Positions 36,703-46,452 of a stretch of DNA of 64,000 nucleotides are shown here, in pieces. Below the pieces are notes generated by a model, which was not told the origin of the DNA, searched no databases, and was given only the letters and a program-made list of their open reading frames with translations. Made by a program: the position numbers and the translations under genes. Origin of the DNA: Cohnella phaseoli (GTDB lineage Bacteria > Bacillota > Bacilli > Paenibacillales > Paenibacillaceae); assembly GCF_003386235.1 (NCBI RefSeq), contig NZ_QRDZ01000007.1, positions 218,371 to 282,370 of the forward strand, written 5' to 3'. Each line of letters opens with the position of its first letter. Position 1 is the stretch's first letter.

Positions 36703-37617
36703 ATGTTGAATCTTCACGCGCTGCGACTTTTTCTGAAAGCTGCGGAGCTTGGGAGCGTTACTCAGGCGGCGCAGGAGCTTAACATCAGTCAACCTGCCGT
36801 CACCTCGCAAATCAAGAAGCTGGAGAAGGAACTGGGACTGCAGCTGTTGTCTCCGCTTGGCCGAGGCGTACGCCTGACTGAGGTTGGCGCTCGACTCGCG
36901 AGCGAAGCGGGCAGACTGTTCTCTCTGGAGGGGCGTATCGAAGCGATGCTGGAGGAGTACAGGCAGGGACAGGAGGGTACGCTTAGAATCGCTGCCACCT
37001 ATTTGCCAGCCAACTTTCTGCTGCCCAGGCCGATTGCGGACTTTAAGCGCGGACATCCGACAGTCGACGTCGCGTTAAAGACAACCAGTTCAAACCAGAT
37101 CTTCGACCTGCTGCTAAGATACGAAGCGGACATCGCCTTTATTGGCGGAGGAAATCGGCGCGAGCACGCCGATCTGGAGGGTACGCCCTGGCTGGAGGAC
37201 GAGATGTGGTTTGTCGTTCATCAGGAGCATAAGCTCGCGGACAAGAGCGTCTCTCTAGCCGAGCTTGCCGAAGAGCCGTTCGCTCTGCGCGAGTCGGGAA
37301 GCTTCTCCCGCGAGCAGCTCTTCTCGCTGTTCCGCCTTCGCGGGCTGCCGCCGCCTCGCGTCGGTCTGGAAATAAACGGGTTCAGCGAGCTCATTCGGGT
37401 CGTCTCCGACGGCTACGGACTTGCCTTTCTTTCAGCTCTGGAGGCGCGAGAGGCCGTCGAACGCGGTTCCTTGCGGCGAATCCGCGTCGAGGACGTCCGG
37501 CTGACCAACTCGATCAGCCTGTACACAAGGAAAGAACCTTTACCCGCTATCGCGGCAAGGTTCCTAGAGATTTTTTCATCGGAAGTGGGACTCGCACCTG
37601 CGGACTTTCTTGATTAA
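36703..37617 (+). CDS. LysR-family transcriptional regulator
   Basis: 304 residues: winged HTH at 1-60 (LRLFLKAAELGSVTQAAQEL, SQPAVTSQIKKLE) and a periplasmic-binding-like effector domain (about 90-295). One of few plus-strand genes. The ATG has AGGAGGGG upstream. Its divergent layout with thrC and the palindrome in the gap point to autoregulation and possibly to control of thrC. The effector cannot be told from sequence. Confidence 0.92.
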   Translation: MLNLHALRLFLKAAELGSVTQAAQELNISQPAVTSQIKKLEKELGLQLLSPLGRGVRLTEVGARLASEAGRLFSLEGRIEAMLEEYRQGQEGTLRIAATYLPANFLLPRPIADFKRGHPTVDVALKTTSSNQIFDLLLRYEADIAFIGGGNRREHADLEGTPWLEDEMWFVVHQEHKLADKSVSLAELAEEPFALRESGSFSREQLFSLFRLRGLPPPRVGLEINGFSELIRVVSDGYGLAFLSALEAREAVERGSLRRIRVEDVRLTNSISLYTRKEPLPAIAARFLEIFSSEVGLAPADFLD

Positions 37618-37786
37618 CCATTTGTCCCGATTCCCCACCTAAGTGCCAATCTACAGAGTCACCCGTCATCTTGGACCCGATTTCTCCATCGACTCGGGCG
37701 AGTCAGGCTCCGGCCGGCCGTTTAAGACCGTCACGCGCGCCAATTTGAACCTCATCATACGCTTTTTATGTTTCGGCGGGAGGCGC

Positions 37787-38758
37787 TTATCGAATCGCCA
37801 CGACATGTCGCTCGATACCGGCGTAATCCGTTACGAAGCGAATCTCGGTCCAATCTGCTGCGGCCCTTAACAGCTCGGCCACGTCTCGAGCTTGGCCAGC
37901 GCCGACTTCCCAGGCAACAATCCGCGGCAGCTGCGGCAGATCCTTCAATTGCCCCGCCATCGTCCGATACGGATTCAGCCCGTCCTCGCCTCCGTCCAGA
38001 GCCAGACGCGGCTCGTGGTCGCGTACCTCGCGCTGCAAGCCGGGAATGTCGGACGAAGGGATATACGGAGGATTGGACACGAGAATATCGACGGCCAATC
38101 CTCCCCCCGGAGCCGATGATAGAAACGGCTGCAATAGATCCCCCTGTACGAACGAAATTCGTTCGCCCGCCTCATGCTTACGAGCGTTCGAACGCGCAAC
38201 CTGCAGCGCCGCATCCGACAAGTCGGACGCGTTCACCCGCCAAGTCGGACGCTCCGCCGCCAACGTCACCGCTAGCGCTCCGCTTCCCGTCCCGACGTCC
38301 AACACGACAGGAAAAGTGCGACCTGCTTCTTCCGCTCCATTCGCCCAATCCTTCTGCGCCGAGCTCCTTGCTTCGCTCGCGCGCCCTATGGGCCACAGAG
38401 CATCGCCTGCCTGCAGCACAGCCTCGGCCAGCAGTTCCGTCTCCGGGCGCGGAATAAGCACCGCATTCGTCACCTCGAATGCCCGCCCGTAAAAATATTG
38501 CTCCCCAATCACGTATTGCACCGGAAGCCCCGTCGCCCGTCGCTCCAACAGCTCCAACCAAGTTCTACTTTTCCCCTCCGGAAAAGGCTCCCGCCAATCC
38601 CGCAGCAGCTCCGCCTTCCCGATGCCGAGCGCATAAAGAAGAAGAAGCTCCGCATCCGCGTTCGCTTCCTCGACTCCTGCTTGCCCCAGTCGATTCGCGC
38701 CCGCTCGCCAAGCTTCTCCCAACGTCGGCGGGCGGCCAGCATTTTGTTCCACGCTCAC
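37787..38758 (-). CDS. prmC: Peptide chain release factor N5-glutamine methyltransferase
   Basis: 323-residue SAM-dependent enzyme that methylates the glutamine of the GGQ motif in release factors. The helical N-terminal domain and Rossmann domain are present, with DVGTGSGALAVTLA for SAM and the catalytic NPPYIPSSD. An insertion near residues 125-150 is rich in Ala/Ser. It starts 13 bases after the prfA stop, the usual coupling with its substrate gene. The 170 bases between its stop and the lysR stop hold nothing recognisable. Confidence 0.94.
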   Translation of the reverse strand: MSVEQNAGRPPTLGEAWRAGANRLGQAGVEEANADAELLLLYALGIGKAELLRDWREPFPEGKSRTWLELLERRATGLPVQYVIGEQYFYGRAFEVTNAVLIPRPETELLAEAVLQAGDALWPIGRASEARSSAQKDWANGAEEAGRTFPVVLDVGTGSGALAVTLAAERPTWRVNASDLSDAALQVARSNARKHEAGERISFVQGDLLQPFLSSAPGGGLAVDILVSNPPYIPSSDIPGLQREVRDHEPRLALDGGEDGLNPYRTMAGQLKDLPQLPRIVAWEVGAGQARDVAELLRAAADWTEIRFVTDYAGIERHVVAIR

Positions 38759-38771
38759 GCCCAGCCCTCCA

Positions 38772-39848
38772 TTATTGCTTCATCTGCTCACGTTCGAGTA
38801 TTTCGGCCTGCTCGGCCAGCGTCAGCGCTTGGACGATCTCGTCCATATCGCCGTTCAGCACGTACTCCAGACGGTGAAGCGTCAGGCCAATCCGATGATC
38901 CGTCACCCGGCTTTGCGGAAAATTGTACGTGCGAATCCGCTCGCTCCGGTCGCCCGTCCCAATCTTCTCCCTGCGTTCCCCGGAATACTTGGCTTCTTCC
39001 TCCTGACGCTTGACGTCCATGATCCGTGTCCGCAGTACCTGCAGCGCCTTATCCTTGTTGTCGTTCTGCGATTTGCCGTCCTGACAGGTCGCCACGATGC
39101 CCGTAGGCACGTGGGTAACGCGCACAGCCGACTTGGTCGTGTTAACCGATTGCCCGCCGGCTCCGCTGGAACAGAACGTATCGACGCGGATATCCTTATC
39201 GTGAATTACGATGTCCAGCTCCTCGGCCTCCGGCATTACGACAACCGTCGAAGTAGACGTATGAATGCGACCGCCGGACTCCGTCTCCGGAACCCGCTGT
39301 ACGCGATGCGCTCCGCTCTCGTACTTCATCTTGCGATAAGCTTCCGGTCCGCTGACCGAGAAAATAACTTCCTTGAAGCCGCCGAGATCGCTCACGCTCG
39401 CTTCCAGCATCTCCGTACGCCAGCCTTGGCTGTCCGCAAACTTCGCGTACATCCGATACAGCTCGGCCGCAAACAAGTTCGCTTCTTCTCCGCCGGCCGC
39501 ACCGCGGATTTCCACGATAATGTCCTTGCCGTCGTTCGGATCCTTAGGCAGCAGCAGGAAACGAATTTGCTCCTCCAACTCGGTGCGCCGTTCGTCCAAC
39601 TCCTCGATCTCGAGCTTAACCATCTCGCGCATCTCGTCGTCCAATTTATCTTCCTGCATGGCTTTCGCATCCTGAAGCTGCGTCAGCACTTGCTTATATT
39701 CCTCATAAGCGCGGTACGCTTCCTCAAGTCCGGATTGCTCTTTCGCATACGTTCTCAGTCGCGTCGAGTCGTTTACCACATCCGGATCGCTCAACAGTTC
39801 GTTAAGCTTCTCGTATCGATCCGCCAAAACTTGCAGACGGTCCAGCAC
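38772..39848 (-). CDS. prfA: Peptide chain release factor 1
   Basis: 358 residues; recognises UAA/UAG and releases the peptide. The GGQ motif is in [10 protein letters not shown] and the codon-recognition region in the middle of domain 2. A GTG at 39846-39848 (protein [15 protein letters not shown]) is taken as start because GGAGG is well spaced and most RF1 proteins begin this way; an ATG three codons earlier sits on the ribosome site. Confidence 0.96.
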   Translation of the reverse strand: MLDRLQVLADRYEKLNELLSDPDVVNDSTRLRTYAKEQSGLEEAYRAYEEYKQVLTQLQDAKAMQEDKLDDEMREMVKLEIEELDERRTELEEQIRFLLLPKDPNDGKDIIVEIRGAAGGEEANLFAAELYRMYAKFADSQGWRTEMLEASVSDLGGFKEVIFSVSGPEAYRKMKYESGAHRVQRVPETESGGRIHTSTSTVVVMPEAEELDIVIHDKDIRVDTFCSSGAGGQSVNTTKSAVRVTHVPTGIVATCQDGKSQNDNKDKALQVLRTRIMDVKRQEEEAKYSGERREKIGTGDRSERIRTYNFPQSRVTDHRIGLTLHRLEYVLNGDMDEIVQALTLAEQAEILEREQMKQ

Positions 39849-39942
39849 TATCCTCATCCTCCGCTCACTTGCAGTGTGTACATCATCCTATTATAACACA
39901 CGATAGCAAATTCGTGCGGAATGGGACCCGATGAGACGAAAA

Positions 39943-40161
39943 GAGGCTGGCCTATAAGCAAAACTGCTTAAGATGATCGATATACAAAGTAAGGGGTATG
40001 TACCTCCTGGAGACTGCCTCATACGCTCCTGAAACCACCTTATCACGGGTTTACCCATTCAGGTTTCATGAGCGTATAGCATCGGAAGGAGGTACATACC
40101 CCTTGCATCTTTGTCATCGATTATCTTTCAGAGCAACTCGGTTGGCTTATAGGTCAGCCTC
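39943..40161. repeat. 219-bp near-perfect palindrome
   Basis: The ends GAGGCTGGCCTATAAGC and GCTTATAGGTCAGCCTC pair over 17 bp with one G-T. Further in, GGGGTATGTACCTCCT and AGGAGGTACATACCCC pair perfectly over 16 bp, and TACGCTCCTGAAACC pairs with GGTTTCATGAGCGTA near the centre with one mismatch. The whole could form a hairpin of about 100 bp. It fills most of the 323-base gap between prfA and the next gene, whose stop is 12 bases away. Likely a MITE-type insertion that may also end transcription. No ORF lies within it. Confidence 0.85.
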
Positions 40162-40172
40162 TGGCTCCCGAA

Positions 40173-41294
40173 TTATTTCCGCGGAAGGAATCCCAGCAAC
40201 GTTTTGGACTCCGGATCGAAAATCATGACGATCGGTCCAATCAAAGCGTCCTGATCCGTGTTATAGACGATGGAGATCAGCTTGCCGTTAGCAGCTTGGA
40301 TCTCGGCCAGCTTCTTCTTCTGTTCGTCGGACGACATCATCACCGTAATTTTGGCGGAATCGACTTCCTCAACCCGAGCGTCTTCCTTCTTCGTCGTTAC
40401 ATGCGACTTCTGGTCGGCCGGCATGTTCTTCCAGCTCAGCTCGCGATATTCCTCGATTGTCGCCGGAGCAAGCTGCTCTTTGTCGGACAGTACGACGAGG
40501 AAGTGCAGCGGGCTTTGCGGAGGCAGGCTCTTCGTCATGATCGGGCCGTAATAGGCGCGAACCTTGTCTCCAGCCTTCAGGTTAGCGAACGGAACGTCGA
40601 TGCCTTGGGTCGTCATCACGCTCGTTTCCTTGCCTGCGTTCAGCACGATCGATGTCGTCGTTTGTCCGTCCTTCGTCTCGCCGAACTTCACCTGCCAGCC
40701 GTCTTCAGTTTTCTCAATAGACTGAATGACGTCTTCCTTGACAAGCGTTTGTGCGCTGACAACGACTTTATGCGCATGAGACTGTCCGGGGTAGCTCATT
40801 GCCATAGCCGGACCGAACTCCGCCATAATCCGCGTTCCCGCCTTCAGGTCGGCGGCGCCAACGGCTTTGCCGCTCTCGTCCGCTAGCTCGGTGTCTTTAT
40901 CGACATATAGAATCATCCAGCGCTGGTCCCCATAGCCGAGCACCTCGACCCGGTACTGTCCCTCTTTGTCCGTCGGAACGACGTCCACAATCACACCCAG
41001 CATTCTCGCATATTCCACCGCTTGCTCTTCCTTAGAATTAATTTGAATGTTTTTCGTTTTTGAATTCCAGTTGAGCGTATAACCAAGCTCATCCGCCATC
41101 TCGCGCGCCGGCAAGTACGCTTTGCCTTGAATGTAGACCGGGTGCAGAGACGTCTGGTCCCCGTTGACGGATACTGCAATATCTTTATGGAACACCCCGG
41201 TCACTTTGCTGACCAATCCGCTTGCCCCAACGCCTGCGCTTGTCCCCAACAGTCCCACGGCAGTCATTACCACTAACAGCTTCTTCTTTTGCAT
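40173..41294 (-). CDS. Secreted protein with copper-amine-oxidase-N-like (stalk) domain
   Basis: 373 residues: signal peptide (about 1-25), then a stalk/copper amine oxidase N-terminal-like domain (about 38-90; VSVNGDQTSLHPVYIQGKAY, LPAREMADELGYTLNWNSK), common in Paenibacillus exported proteins where it has no oxidase activity. The remaining ~280 residues are beta-rich with GDKVRAYYGPIMTKSLPPQSP and a similar GTRIMAEFGPAMAMSYPGQSH, suggesting two related subdomains. Function unknown. The ATG follows GGAAGGAG. Confidence 0.8.
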   Translation of the reverse strand: MQKKKLLVVMTAVGLLGTSAGVGASGLVSKVTGVFHKDIAVSVNGDQTSLHPVYIQGKAYLPAREMADELGYTLNWNSKTKNIQINSKEEQAVEYARMLGVIVDVVPTDKEGQYRVEVLGYGDQRWMILYVDKDTELADESGKAVGAADLKAGTRIMAEFGPAMAMSYPGQSHAHKVVVSAQTLVKEDVIQSIEKTEDGWQVKFGETKDGQTTTSIVLNAGKETSVMTTQGIDVPFANLKAGDKVRAYYGPIMTKSLPPQSPLHFLVVLSDKEQLAPATIEEYRELSWKNMPADQKSHVTTKKEDARVEEVDSAKITVMMSSDEQKKKLAEIQAANGKLISIVYNTDQDALIGPIVMIFDPESKTLLGFLPRK

Positions 41295-41405
41295 TCTACA
41301 TTCTCCTTCCGGAATATCGATGAAGCGTCGATGTCGACGTCCCTCTCCTGCTTCCTCCTCACTGACGCGCTTCCGATCCCAAATGTTTCATGAGAAAAAT
41401 GAAAA

Positions 41406-41444
41406 GTGCGACACCGCCCGGAACATTCCCGGTCAGCGTCGCAC
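41406..41444 (-). terminator. Terminator after the YbjN-like gene
   Basis: GTGCGAC (41406-41412) and GTCGCAC (41438-41444) pair, with an additional ACCG/CGGT inner part; A-rich sequence on the left gives a short T-run on the minus strand. Confidence 0.6.
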
Positions 41445-41479
41445 ATATTGTTTCCATTCTGCCTACTCAGTAAAAGGCT

Positions 41480-41995
41480 TTAGCCGCTAATATCGCTCAT
41501 TACCTGTGCATAGCTGGATCGCCCCGAAGCGACGTCGTCGACGGCCTCGGCGAACATGTTCAGCATCATTTCAAACAAGCGGATGACGGATAACGCCTCG
41601 GTGGACTGAAGTTCCCTGTTAGCCGGAACGCTGTACACATACCGATAGGTCACTTCATCCCCGGTCACATTAAAGTGCCCGATGGCCAAGCTGCCGTTAA
41701 TCGCCGGCAGCAGCTTCTCGACCTGCTCGCGCGTGCCTTCGGCCCATTCTACCGGAACCGTCGTGTAAATCTGCAGCAAATCGATGGCTTCCAAATCCTC
41801 TTCGTCCAGAGGCACAAAGCTGAAATGCAAAAAGCGGTCTCTCTGCCGGTGATCCTTCATAAGCGGCAGCAGCACCACGGGGATCGGAATATCCTGCGAC
41901 GGTTCCACCCAATGCGCTTCCAGTCCCGCTTCGTCAAAATACTGCCGCAGCAAACCCAACTGATCCTTTAGCCGAGCATTCCCTCCGTCAAGCAT
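41480..41995 (-). CDS. YbjN/CesT-like putative chaperone
   Basis: 171 residues with no signal peptide. The alternating strands and closing helices (LPAINGSLAIGHFNVTGDEV, TYRYVYSVPANRELQSTEAL, then a long helix of SVIRLFEMMLNMFAEAVDDV) resemble the YbjN fold, related to type III secretion chaperones. The ATG follows GAGGAGGG. It directly follows, with a 39-base gap, the gene of the large cargo-like protein, so a chaperone-substrate pair is a reasonable guess. No direct evidence of function. Confidence 0.6.
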   Translation of the reverse strand: MLDGGNARLKDQLGLLRQYFDEAGLEAHWVEPSQDIPIPVVLLPLMKDHRQRDRFLHFSFVPLDEEDLEAIDLLQIYTTVPVEWAEGTREQVEKLLPAINGSLAIGHFNVTGDEVTYRYVYSVPANRELQSTEALSVIRLFEMMLNMFAEAVDDVASGRSSYAQVMSDISG

Positions 41996-42034
41996 TCAAC
42001 ACCCTCCTCGATTCGCTTTGCAATCGCCGCCGCT

Positions 42035-44080
42035 TTATTCCCGCTTGGCCATATTTTCCACGATGAGCTTGCGCTGTTCGCTCACATCGCCGTTTTTCCG
42101 GTGCAGCTCGCGAATACTGGTGCCCGTAGCGGCCAAATATCGTTCCACTTGCCGGTATTCTTTTTGAACCTTGTCGTCCAGCGAATACTCGGGCAGCTGT
42201 TCGATCATTTCCAGAATCATATTCGCGTGCTCGATGCGTTTGGCCTGCTTCTTGTCCGACGACTTCTCCGCATTGAAGATCGATTTTGTAATTCCCCAAG
42301 CTCCCTGTTGGGAGGCGCGATCCCGTCCATACTGCTTGACCTTGCGGGCGATGCTCATCGACACGCCGACGCCGGAAGCCGCCGCCTTGAGCGGAATGCC
42401 CACCTGAGCGCCAACTCCGCTCAGAGTCGCGATTTCTCCGGCGATATTGGTCATCTCAAGCCCGACTTGGATCGTTCCGCGAGTCAGACGCTTGCTGTTG
42501 ATATACTTCATTTCCTTGGCCAACTGATATTCCTGTATATCCTTCAGTTCGGCATCCTCATCCGGGGTGCGATCCTGCTTGACGGACAACTCATTAACTC
42601 GATCCGCCAACTTCTCCTTATCGGTTCCCGTCGAGCTGCGCAGCGAAAAACCGCCTATGCTGTAGTTGTTTTCCTTCACATAGCTTTTTTCCTTGTAGCT
42701 GTCTCCGTGTTCGGCTTTGTGCTTTTCCAGATACTTGCTCTTAAAGTCCCGCTTGATCGTCGTCATCTCCCGCTGGGAGATGCTGGCTTTGATCATATTG
42801 TACACTTTAACCGTGATTGAGATTCCGCTGACCGCAATGCCAAGACCGGGAATGACCTTGGACAGCTCTCCCGTTCCCATCTTCAGAATCTCCAGAATCG
42901 ACTTAACCGTCTCTACTCCCGACTTGGCCGCTTCCAGCAGGTTGTGTACGGCGGACAGCCCGCCTTCAACGGTTTCGTCCAGGCTTGCTCCCTCGTCGCT
43001 AAGCGCTTTTTTCACCAGCTCATAGATGTCCTTGACCGCAAAGAAAGCGCTTTTAATCGCACCGATCGCCTCTCCGACTGAACCGCTCCAATCGCTGACC
43101 GCCTCCGCTTTGGAAAGCTCGGCCCCCTTAAGCGTCCCGATATCGTTGACCAGACCGGACACGCCTTCGACAAAGCCGCTCGTTCCGCTCGCCGTATCCA
43201 AGACGCCTTCCGTAATGTCGAAGGCTTTCTCGTCGGTCTCTTTATCCGTCGATTTGGCCGATTTGATGATCTTCCTCAAGCCGATCAAGCCTTCGAGACC
43301 GGCGCCGGCTAGCGTACCGGCGGAGCTTGCTACTCCGACTGTTGCATTCTCACGCTCGAGACTTTCCTTCTCATCCGCTTTATCCTCTATGCCGTCCAGC
43401 GCGTCGATCTTCTCGTCCAGCACATCCATGACGCCTTCGGGTCCGGTCATCAACAGCTCGACGCCTTCGGCGGCGTGATCCATCGGGCCTTCCTCATCGT
43501 CTTCCTTCGGCGGATTTCCGATTTGGGAGATTTGCTGCGCTCCATGCTTCTTCTTCTCGCTCGCCAGCCCTTCGTGAAGACCCGCCATACTCTTGTAAGA
43601 GATCTTCGATTTACGGAGAAAGCCTTTTTCTTGACCGGAGCGGATCATTCTCCATTCCCCGGTCGAATCGTCGATGCCAAGATCGTAGAACTCATTCCGA
43701 TGGCCGATCTTGCTGCCCTTTTTCGTCTGCTCCTGAACCTCGTAGGCGGTCTGCCCCGGAGTCGATGTGTCTTCCTTATAATCTCGCATGAAAGCTCCCG
43801 TCCAGGAGTTCAGCCGGGCGGGCTTCTCCTGTGCCGGAGCGCTGGACGATGATGAGGGTGCGGAGCCGGCATTGGCCTGTTGAAGCGCCTGCGCAGTCGC
43901 CTGATTGCCGACTGTTCCCTGCATTTGCAGCAAAGTTCCGCCGCCTTGCCCCGTTAGCGTTTGCGCCAGTCCAAGACCCTGCGCGCCAAGAAGCTGCCCC
44001 GTAGATGCTTGCTTACTTAAGGGGGGCTGTTGCGTTGTAGTCGTAGTCGTACGTTGCACCGTTTGAGCCTTGCCCGTCAC
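42035..44080 (-). CDS. Large cargo-like protein with LQ...GNQA motif (eCIS/toxin-type N terminus)
   Basis: 681 residues. A Thr/Gln-rich disordered start is followed at about 51-67 by LLQMQGTVGNQATAQALQ, which matches the short motif (LQ..GNQAV..L) at the front of many proteins loaded into extracellular contractile injection systems. The rest has charged linkers alternating with helical, glycine-rich hydrophobic stretches (GTLAGAGLEGLIGL, VIPGLGIAVSGISITV, GVGAQVGIPLKAAASGVGVS), which could insert in membranes. No signal peptide, and no injection-system genes lie in this window. A GTG at 44078-44080 is the start: GAGGAG is 7 bases upstream. Function not established. Confidence 0.6.
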   Translation of the reverse strand: MTGKAQTVQRTTTTTTQQPPLSKQASTGQLLGAQGLGLAQTLTGQGGGTLLQMQGTVGNQATAQALQQANAGSAPSSSSSAPAQEKPARLNSWTGAFMRDYKEDTSTPGQTAYEVQEQTKKGSKIGHRNEFYDLGIDDSTGEWRMIRSGQEKGFLRKSKISYKSMAGLHEGLASEKKKHGAQQISQIGNPPKEDDEEGPMDHAAEGVELLMTGPEGVMDVLDEKIDALDGIEDKADEKESLERENATVGVASSAGTLAGAGLEGLIGLRKIIKSAKSTDKETDEKAFDITEGVLDTASGTSGFVEGVSGLVNDIGTLKGAELSKAEAVSDWSGSVGEAIGAIKSAFFAVKDIYELVKKALSDEGASLDETVEGGLSAVHNLLEAAKSGVETVKSILEILKMGTGELSKVIPGLGIAVSGISITVKVYNMIKASISQREMTTIKRDFKSKYLEKHKAEHGDSYKEKSYVKENNYSIGGFSLRSSTGTDKEKLADRVNELSVKQDRTPDEDAELKDIQEYQLAKEMKYINSKRLTRGTIQVGLEMTNIAGEIATLSGVGAQVGIPLKAAASGVGVSMSIARKVKQYGRDRASQQGAWGITKSIFNAEKSSDKKQAKRIEHANMILEMIEQLPEYSLDDKVQKEYRQVERYLAATGTSIRELHRKNGDVSEQRKLIVENMAKRE

Positions 44081-44169
44081 TTCGCATCTCCTCTCTCTTG
44101 GGGATTTCCGGAAGAAATCGCCCACCGCCGAGATTTATCTTCTATGCGAGTTAAACGCCCTGTCGTACT

Positions 44170-45270
44170 CTAGACGTTAAACAAGAAGTGCATGACATCG
44201 CCATCGGCGACGACATATTCTTTGCCTTCCAGCCGTACCAGACCTTTCTCTTTGGCCGCTTTCATAGATCCGTTGGCGACCAAATCCTCGTACGACACAA
44301 CCTCGGCGCGGATAAAGCCCCGCTCGAAGTCCGTGTGGATAACGCCTGCAGCTTGCGGAGCTTTCGTCCCCTGACGAATCGTCCATGCCCGTACTTCCTG
44401 AACGCCTGCCGTAAAGTACGTGTACAGTCCTAACAGCTTGTACGAAGCGCGAATGAGCCGATTCAGCCCGGACTCGGTCAGCCCTAGCTCCTCCAGGAAC
44501 ATTTCCTTGTCCTCGCCCTCCAGCTCGGCGATTTCGGACTCCACCTTCGCGCTGATATGCACGACCTCGGAGCCTTCCGCAGCCGCATATTCGCGCACTC
44601 TCTGCACATACTCGTTGCCGTCGGCGTTGGCCGCGTCGCTCTCGCTTACATTCGTCGCATACAGCACCGGCTTCATCGTAAGCAGATGAAGATCGCGGAC
44701 GAGACGAGCTTCCTCCGGGGTCAGCTCCAAGCTTCTTGCCGCCTTCTCCGCGGTAAGCGTCGCATGCAGACGCTCAAGCACTGCAAGCTCCTCGACAACC
44801 TTCTTGTCCCCGCTCTTCAGCCCTTTGCGCGTACGTTCCATCCGCTTCTCGACGGATTCGATATCCGTCAAAATCAATTCAAGATTGATGATCTCGATAT
44901 CGTTGATCGGATCGATCTTGCCGGACACATGAGTAATGTTCTCGTCCTGGAAGCAGCGAACGACGTGAACGATCGCGTCCACTTCGCGGATATTGGCCAA
45001 AAACTTATTGCCAAGTCCCTCTCCGCGGCTAGCGCCTTTGACCAGGCCCGCGATATCGACAAATTCGAAAGCAGTCGGTACGATCCGGTTCGGATTCACG
45101 ATCTCCGCCAGCTTCTGCATCCGCTCATCCGGCACTTCCACGACGCCGACGTTCGGATCGATTGTACAGAACGGATAGTTCGCCATTTCCGCTCCCGCTT
45201 GCGTAATTGCATTAAACAAGGTCGACTTCCCTACGTTCGGAAGACCGACAATTCCGCACGACAATGCCAT
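44170..45270 (-). CDS. ychF: Redox-regulated ATPase YchF (OLA1 family)
   Basis: 366 residues of the Obg-related family that binds ATP as well as GTP. P-loop [14 protein letters not shown], switch-region [20 protein letters not shown] and a C-terminal TGS domain ([33 protein letters not shown]) are present. The usual NKxD specificity motif is replaced by NVSE, as in the family. The ATG follows AGGAG. Confidence 0.97.
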   Translation of the reverse strand: MALSCGIVGLPNVGKSTLFNAITQAGAEMANYPFCTIDPNVGVVEVPDERMQKLAEIVNPNRIVPTAFEFVDIAGLVKGASRGEGLGNKFLANIREVDAIVHVVRCFQDENITHVSGKIDPINDIEIINLELILTDIESVEKRMERTRKGLKSGDKKVVEELAVLERLHATLTAEKAARSLELTPEEARLVRDLHLLTMKPVLYATNVSESDAANADGNEYVQRVREYAAAEGSEVVHISAKVESEIAELEGEDKEMFLEELGLTESGLNRLIRASYKLLGLYTYFTAGVQEVRAWTIRQGTKAPQAAGVIHTDFERGFIRAEVVSYEDLVANGSMKAAKEKGLVRLEGKEYVVADGDVMHFLFNV

Positions 45271-45405
45271 TATCCTAACACTCCTGACTTCTTGCGACCG
45301 CTTGCGACATCTGACGCAAACGCATCGTCAAGCTGTTCAATTCTCACGCAATTATAACGGAACTGCGTTGCAACGTCCACTGTCCAACCTATTGCCCGAT
45401 AAGCA

Positions 45406-46410
45406 TTATTTCTGCCGCGCCAAGCTCTCGATTTCCTCCGTCGACAGCTCAGTCGCTTTGACAATCGTATCCCTGTCGACGCCCAGTTCCAACAGGTTGC
45501 GCGCCACCTTAATCTGTCTGGCCCTTTCACCTTCTTTTCTTCCCTCTCTCCTGCCCCGTTTCAGCGCCTCGGGAATAAACGTCTTGATCATCTCGTTTAC
45601 CTCCTTTTCCGTTTGTTTATATTCTCCGTAATGACGGTATAAGTAGTTCAGAATATTCTGCAGCACCTGCAACATCTTATCCAAGTCTTCAAGCCGTAAC
45701 TGCCGCTTCCTGCGCAGCTCCCGCAGTACTTCCACCGTTTCCTCGATCATCGTTTTAAGGCGCTTAAACTCTTGGGCGAGAAGACGCTGCTTCTCGTCGT
45801 CCGTACGCTGACTTAGTGCAATGCGGCGCATCCGCTTGCGAGAGCGGAACACCTGCAGCGGCAGCAGAGCGAACAGCTTTCGCTCTTGCATGTCACGGGG
45901 CGTCAGCGTCCAGAGCTTCAACACCGGCACCGCGTACATCGTCTCCGTCCCGTCCGGCAGCCGCAATCGGAAGCGCAGCTCGTCGCCGATCGCTTTGTTT
46001 TGCTCCAGGAAGATCACGAGCTGCTTGGGGAATGCGGGCAGTTGCACGCCGTCCTCCGCCTTCGCTTCAACTAGCTCTAACGCTTTCTCAAAGCCGTATC
46101 TGAACATGCGGATAACCATCGATCTGTTGTTCAGTGTCTGGAACTCGACATGATAGTGAAAAACGCCGCGAATCGTATCCAGCTTCATAAACAGATCGCC
46201 GATGATGCGATTGTAATCGTCCGAATCGAATTTGGCGTTGCCGTAGTGAATCGACTTTACGTCGGCTCTGGCAAAGTTCTCACCGAACAAACCGTTAAGC
46301 AGTTGTAATTGCAAATGTTTGGAGAGTCGGAACAGCACGCTCATCATCTGATCCAACTTCATTGGTTCTTTCTTCAGTTGCTTCTTCTTATCTGGATTCT
46401 TTGCCTTCAT
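45406..46410 (-). CDS. Rpn-family recombination-promoting nuclease / PD-(D/E)XK transposase-like protein
   Basis: 334 residues. The N-terminal domain holds a PD-(D/E)XK-like core (DLFMKLDTIRG followed by FHYHVEFQTLNN and an MVIRMFRYGFE helix). The C-terminal half is long charged helices with RRGRREGRKEGERARQ and ends LSTEEIESLARQK, common in Rpn proteins. Rpn proteins cut DNA and raise recA-independent recombination; they are often gained by transfer. The ATG at 46410 has AGAGGGG 10 bases upstream. An intrinsic terminator in the same orientation lies about 45 bases upstream of the start. Confidence 0.82.
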   Translation of the reverse strand: MKAKNPDKKKQLKKEPMKLDQMMSVLFRLSKHLQLQLLNGLFGENFARADVKSIHYGNAKFDSDDYNRIIGDLFMKLDTIRGVFHYHVEFQTLNNRSMVIRMFRYGFEKALELVEAKAEDGVQLPAFPKQLVIFLEQNKAIGDELRFRLRLPDGTETMYAVPVLKLWTLTPRDMQERKLFALLPLQVFRSRKRMRRIALSQRTDDEKQRLLAQEFKRLKTMIEETVEVLRELRRKRQLRLEDLDKMLQVLQNILNYLYRHYGEYKQTEKEVNEMIKTFIPEALKRGRREGRKEGERARQIKVARNLLELGVDRDTIVKATELSTEEIESLARQK

Positions 46411-46452
46411 TATACACCACATCCCCTCTGATCCGCGATTATCCGCCAAAGC

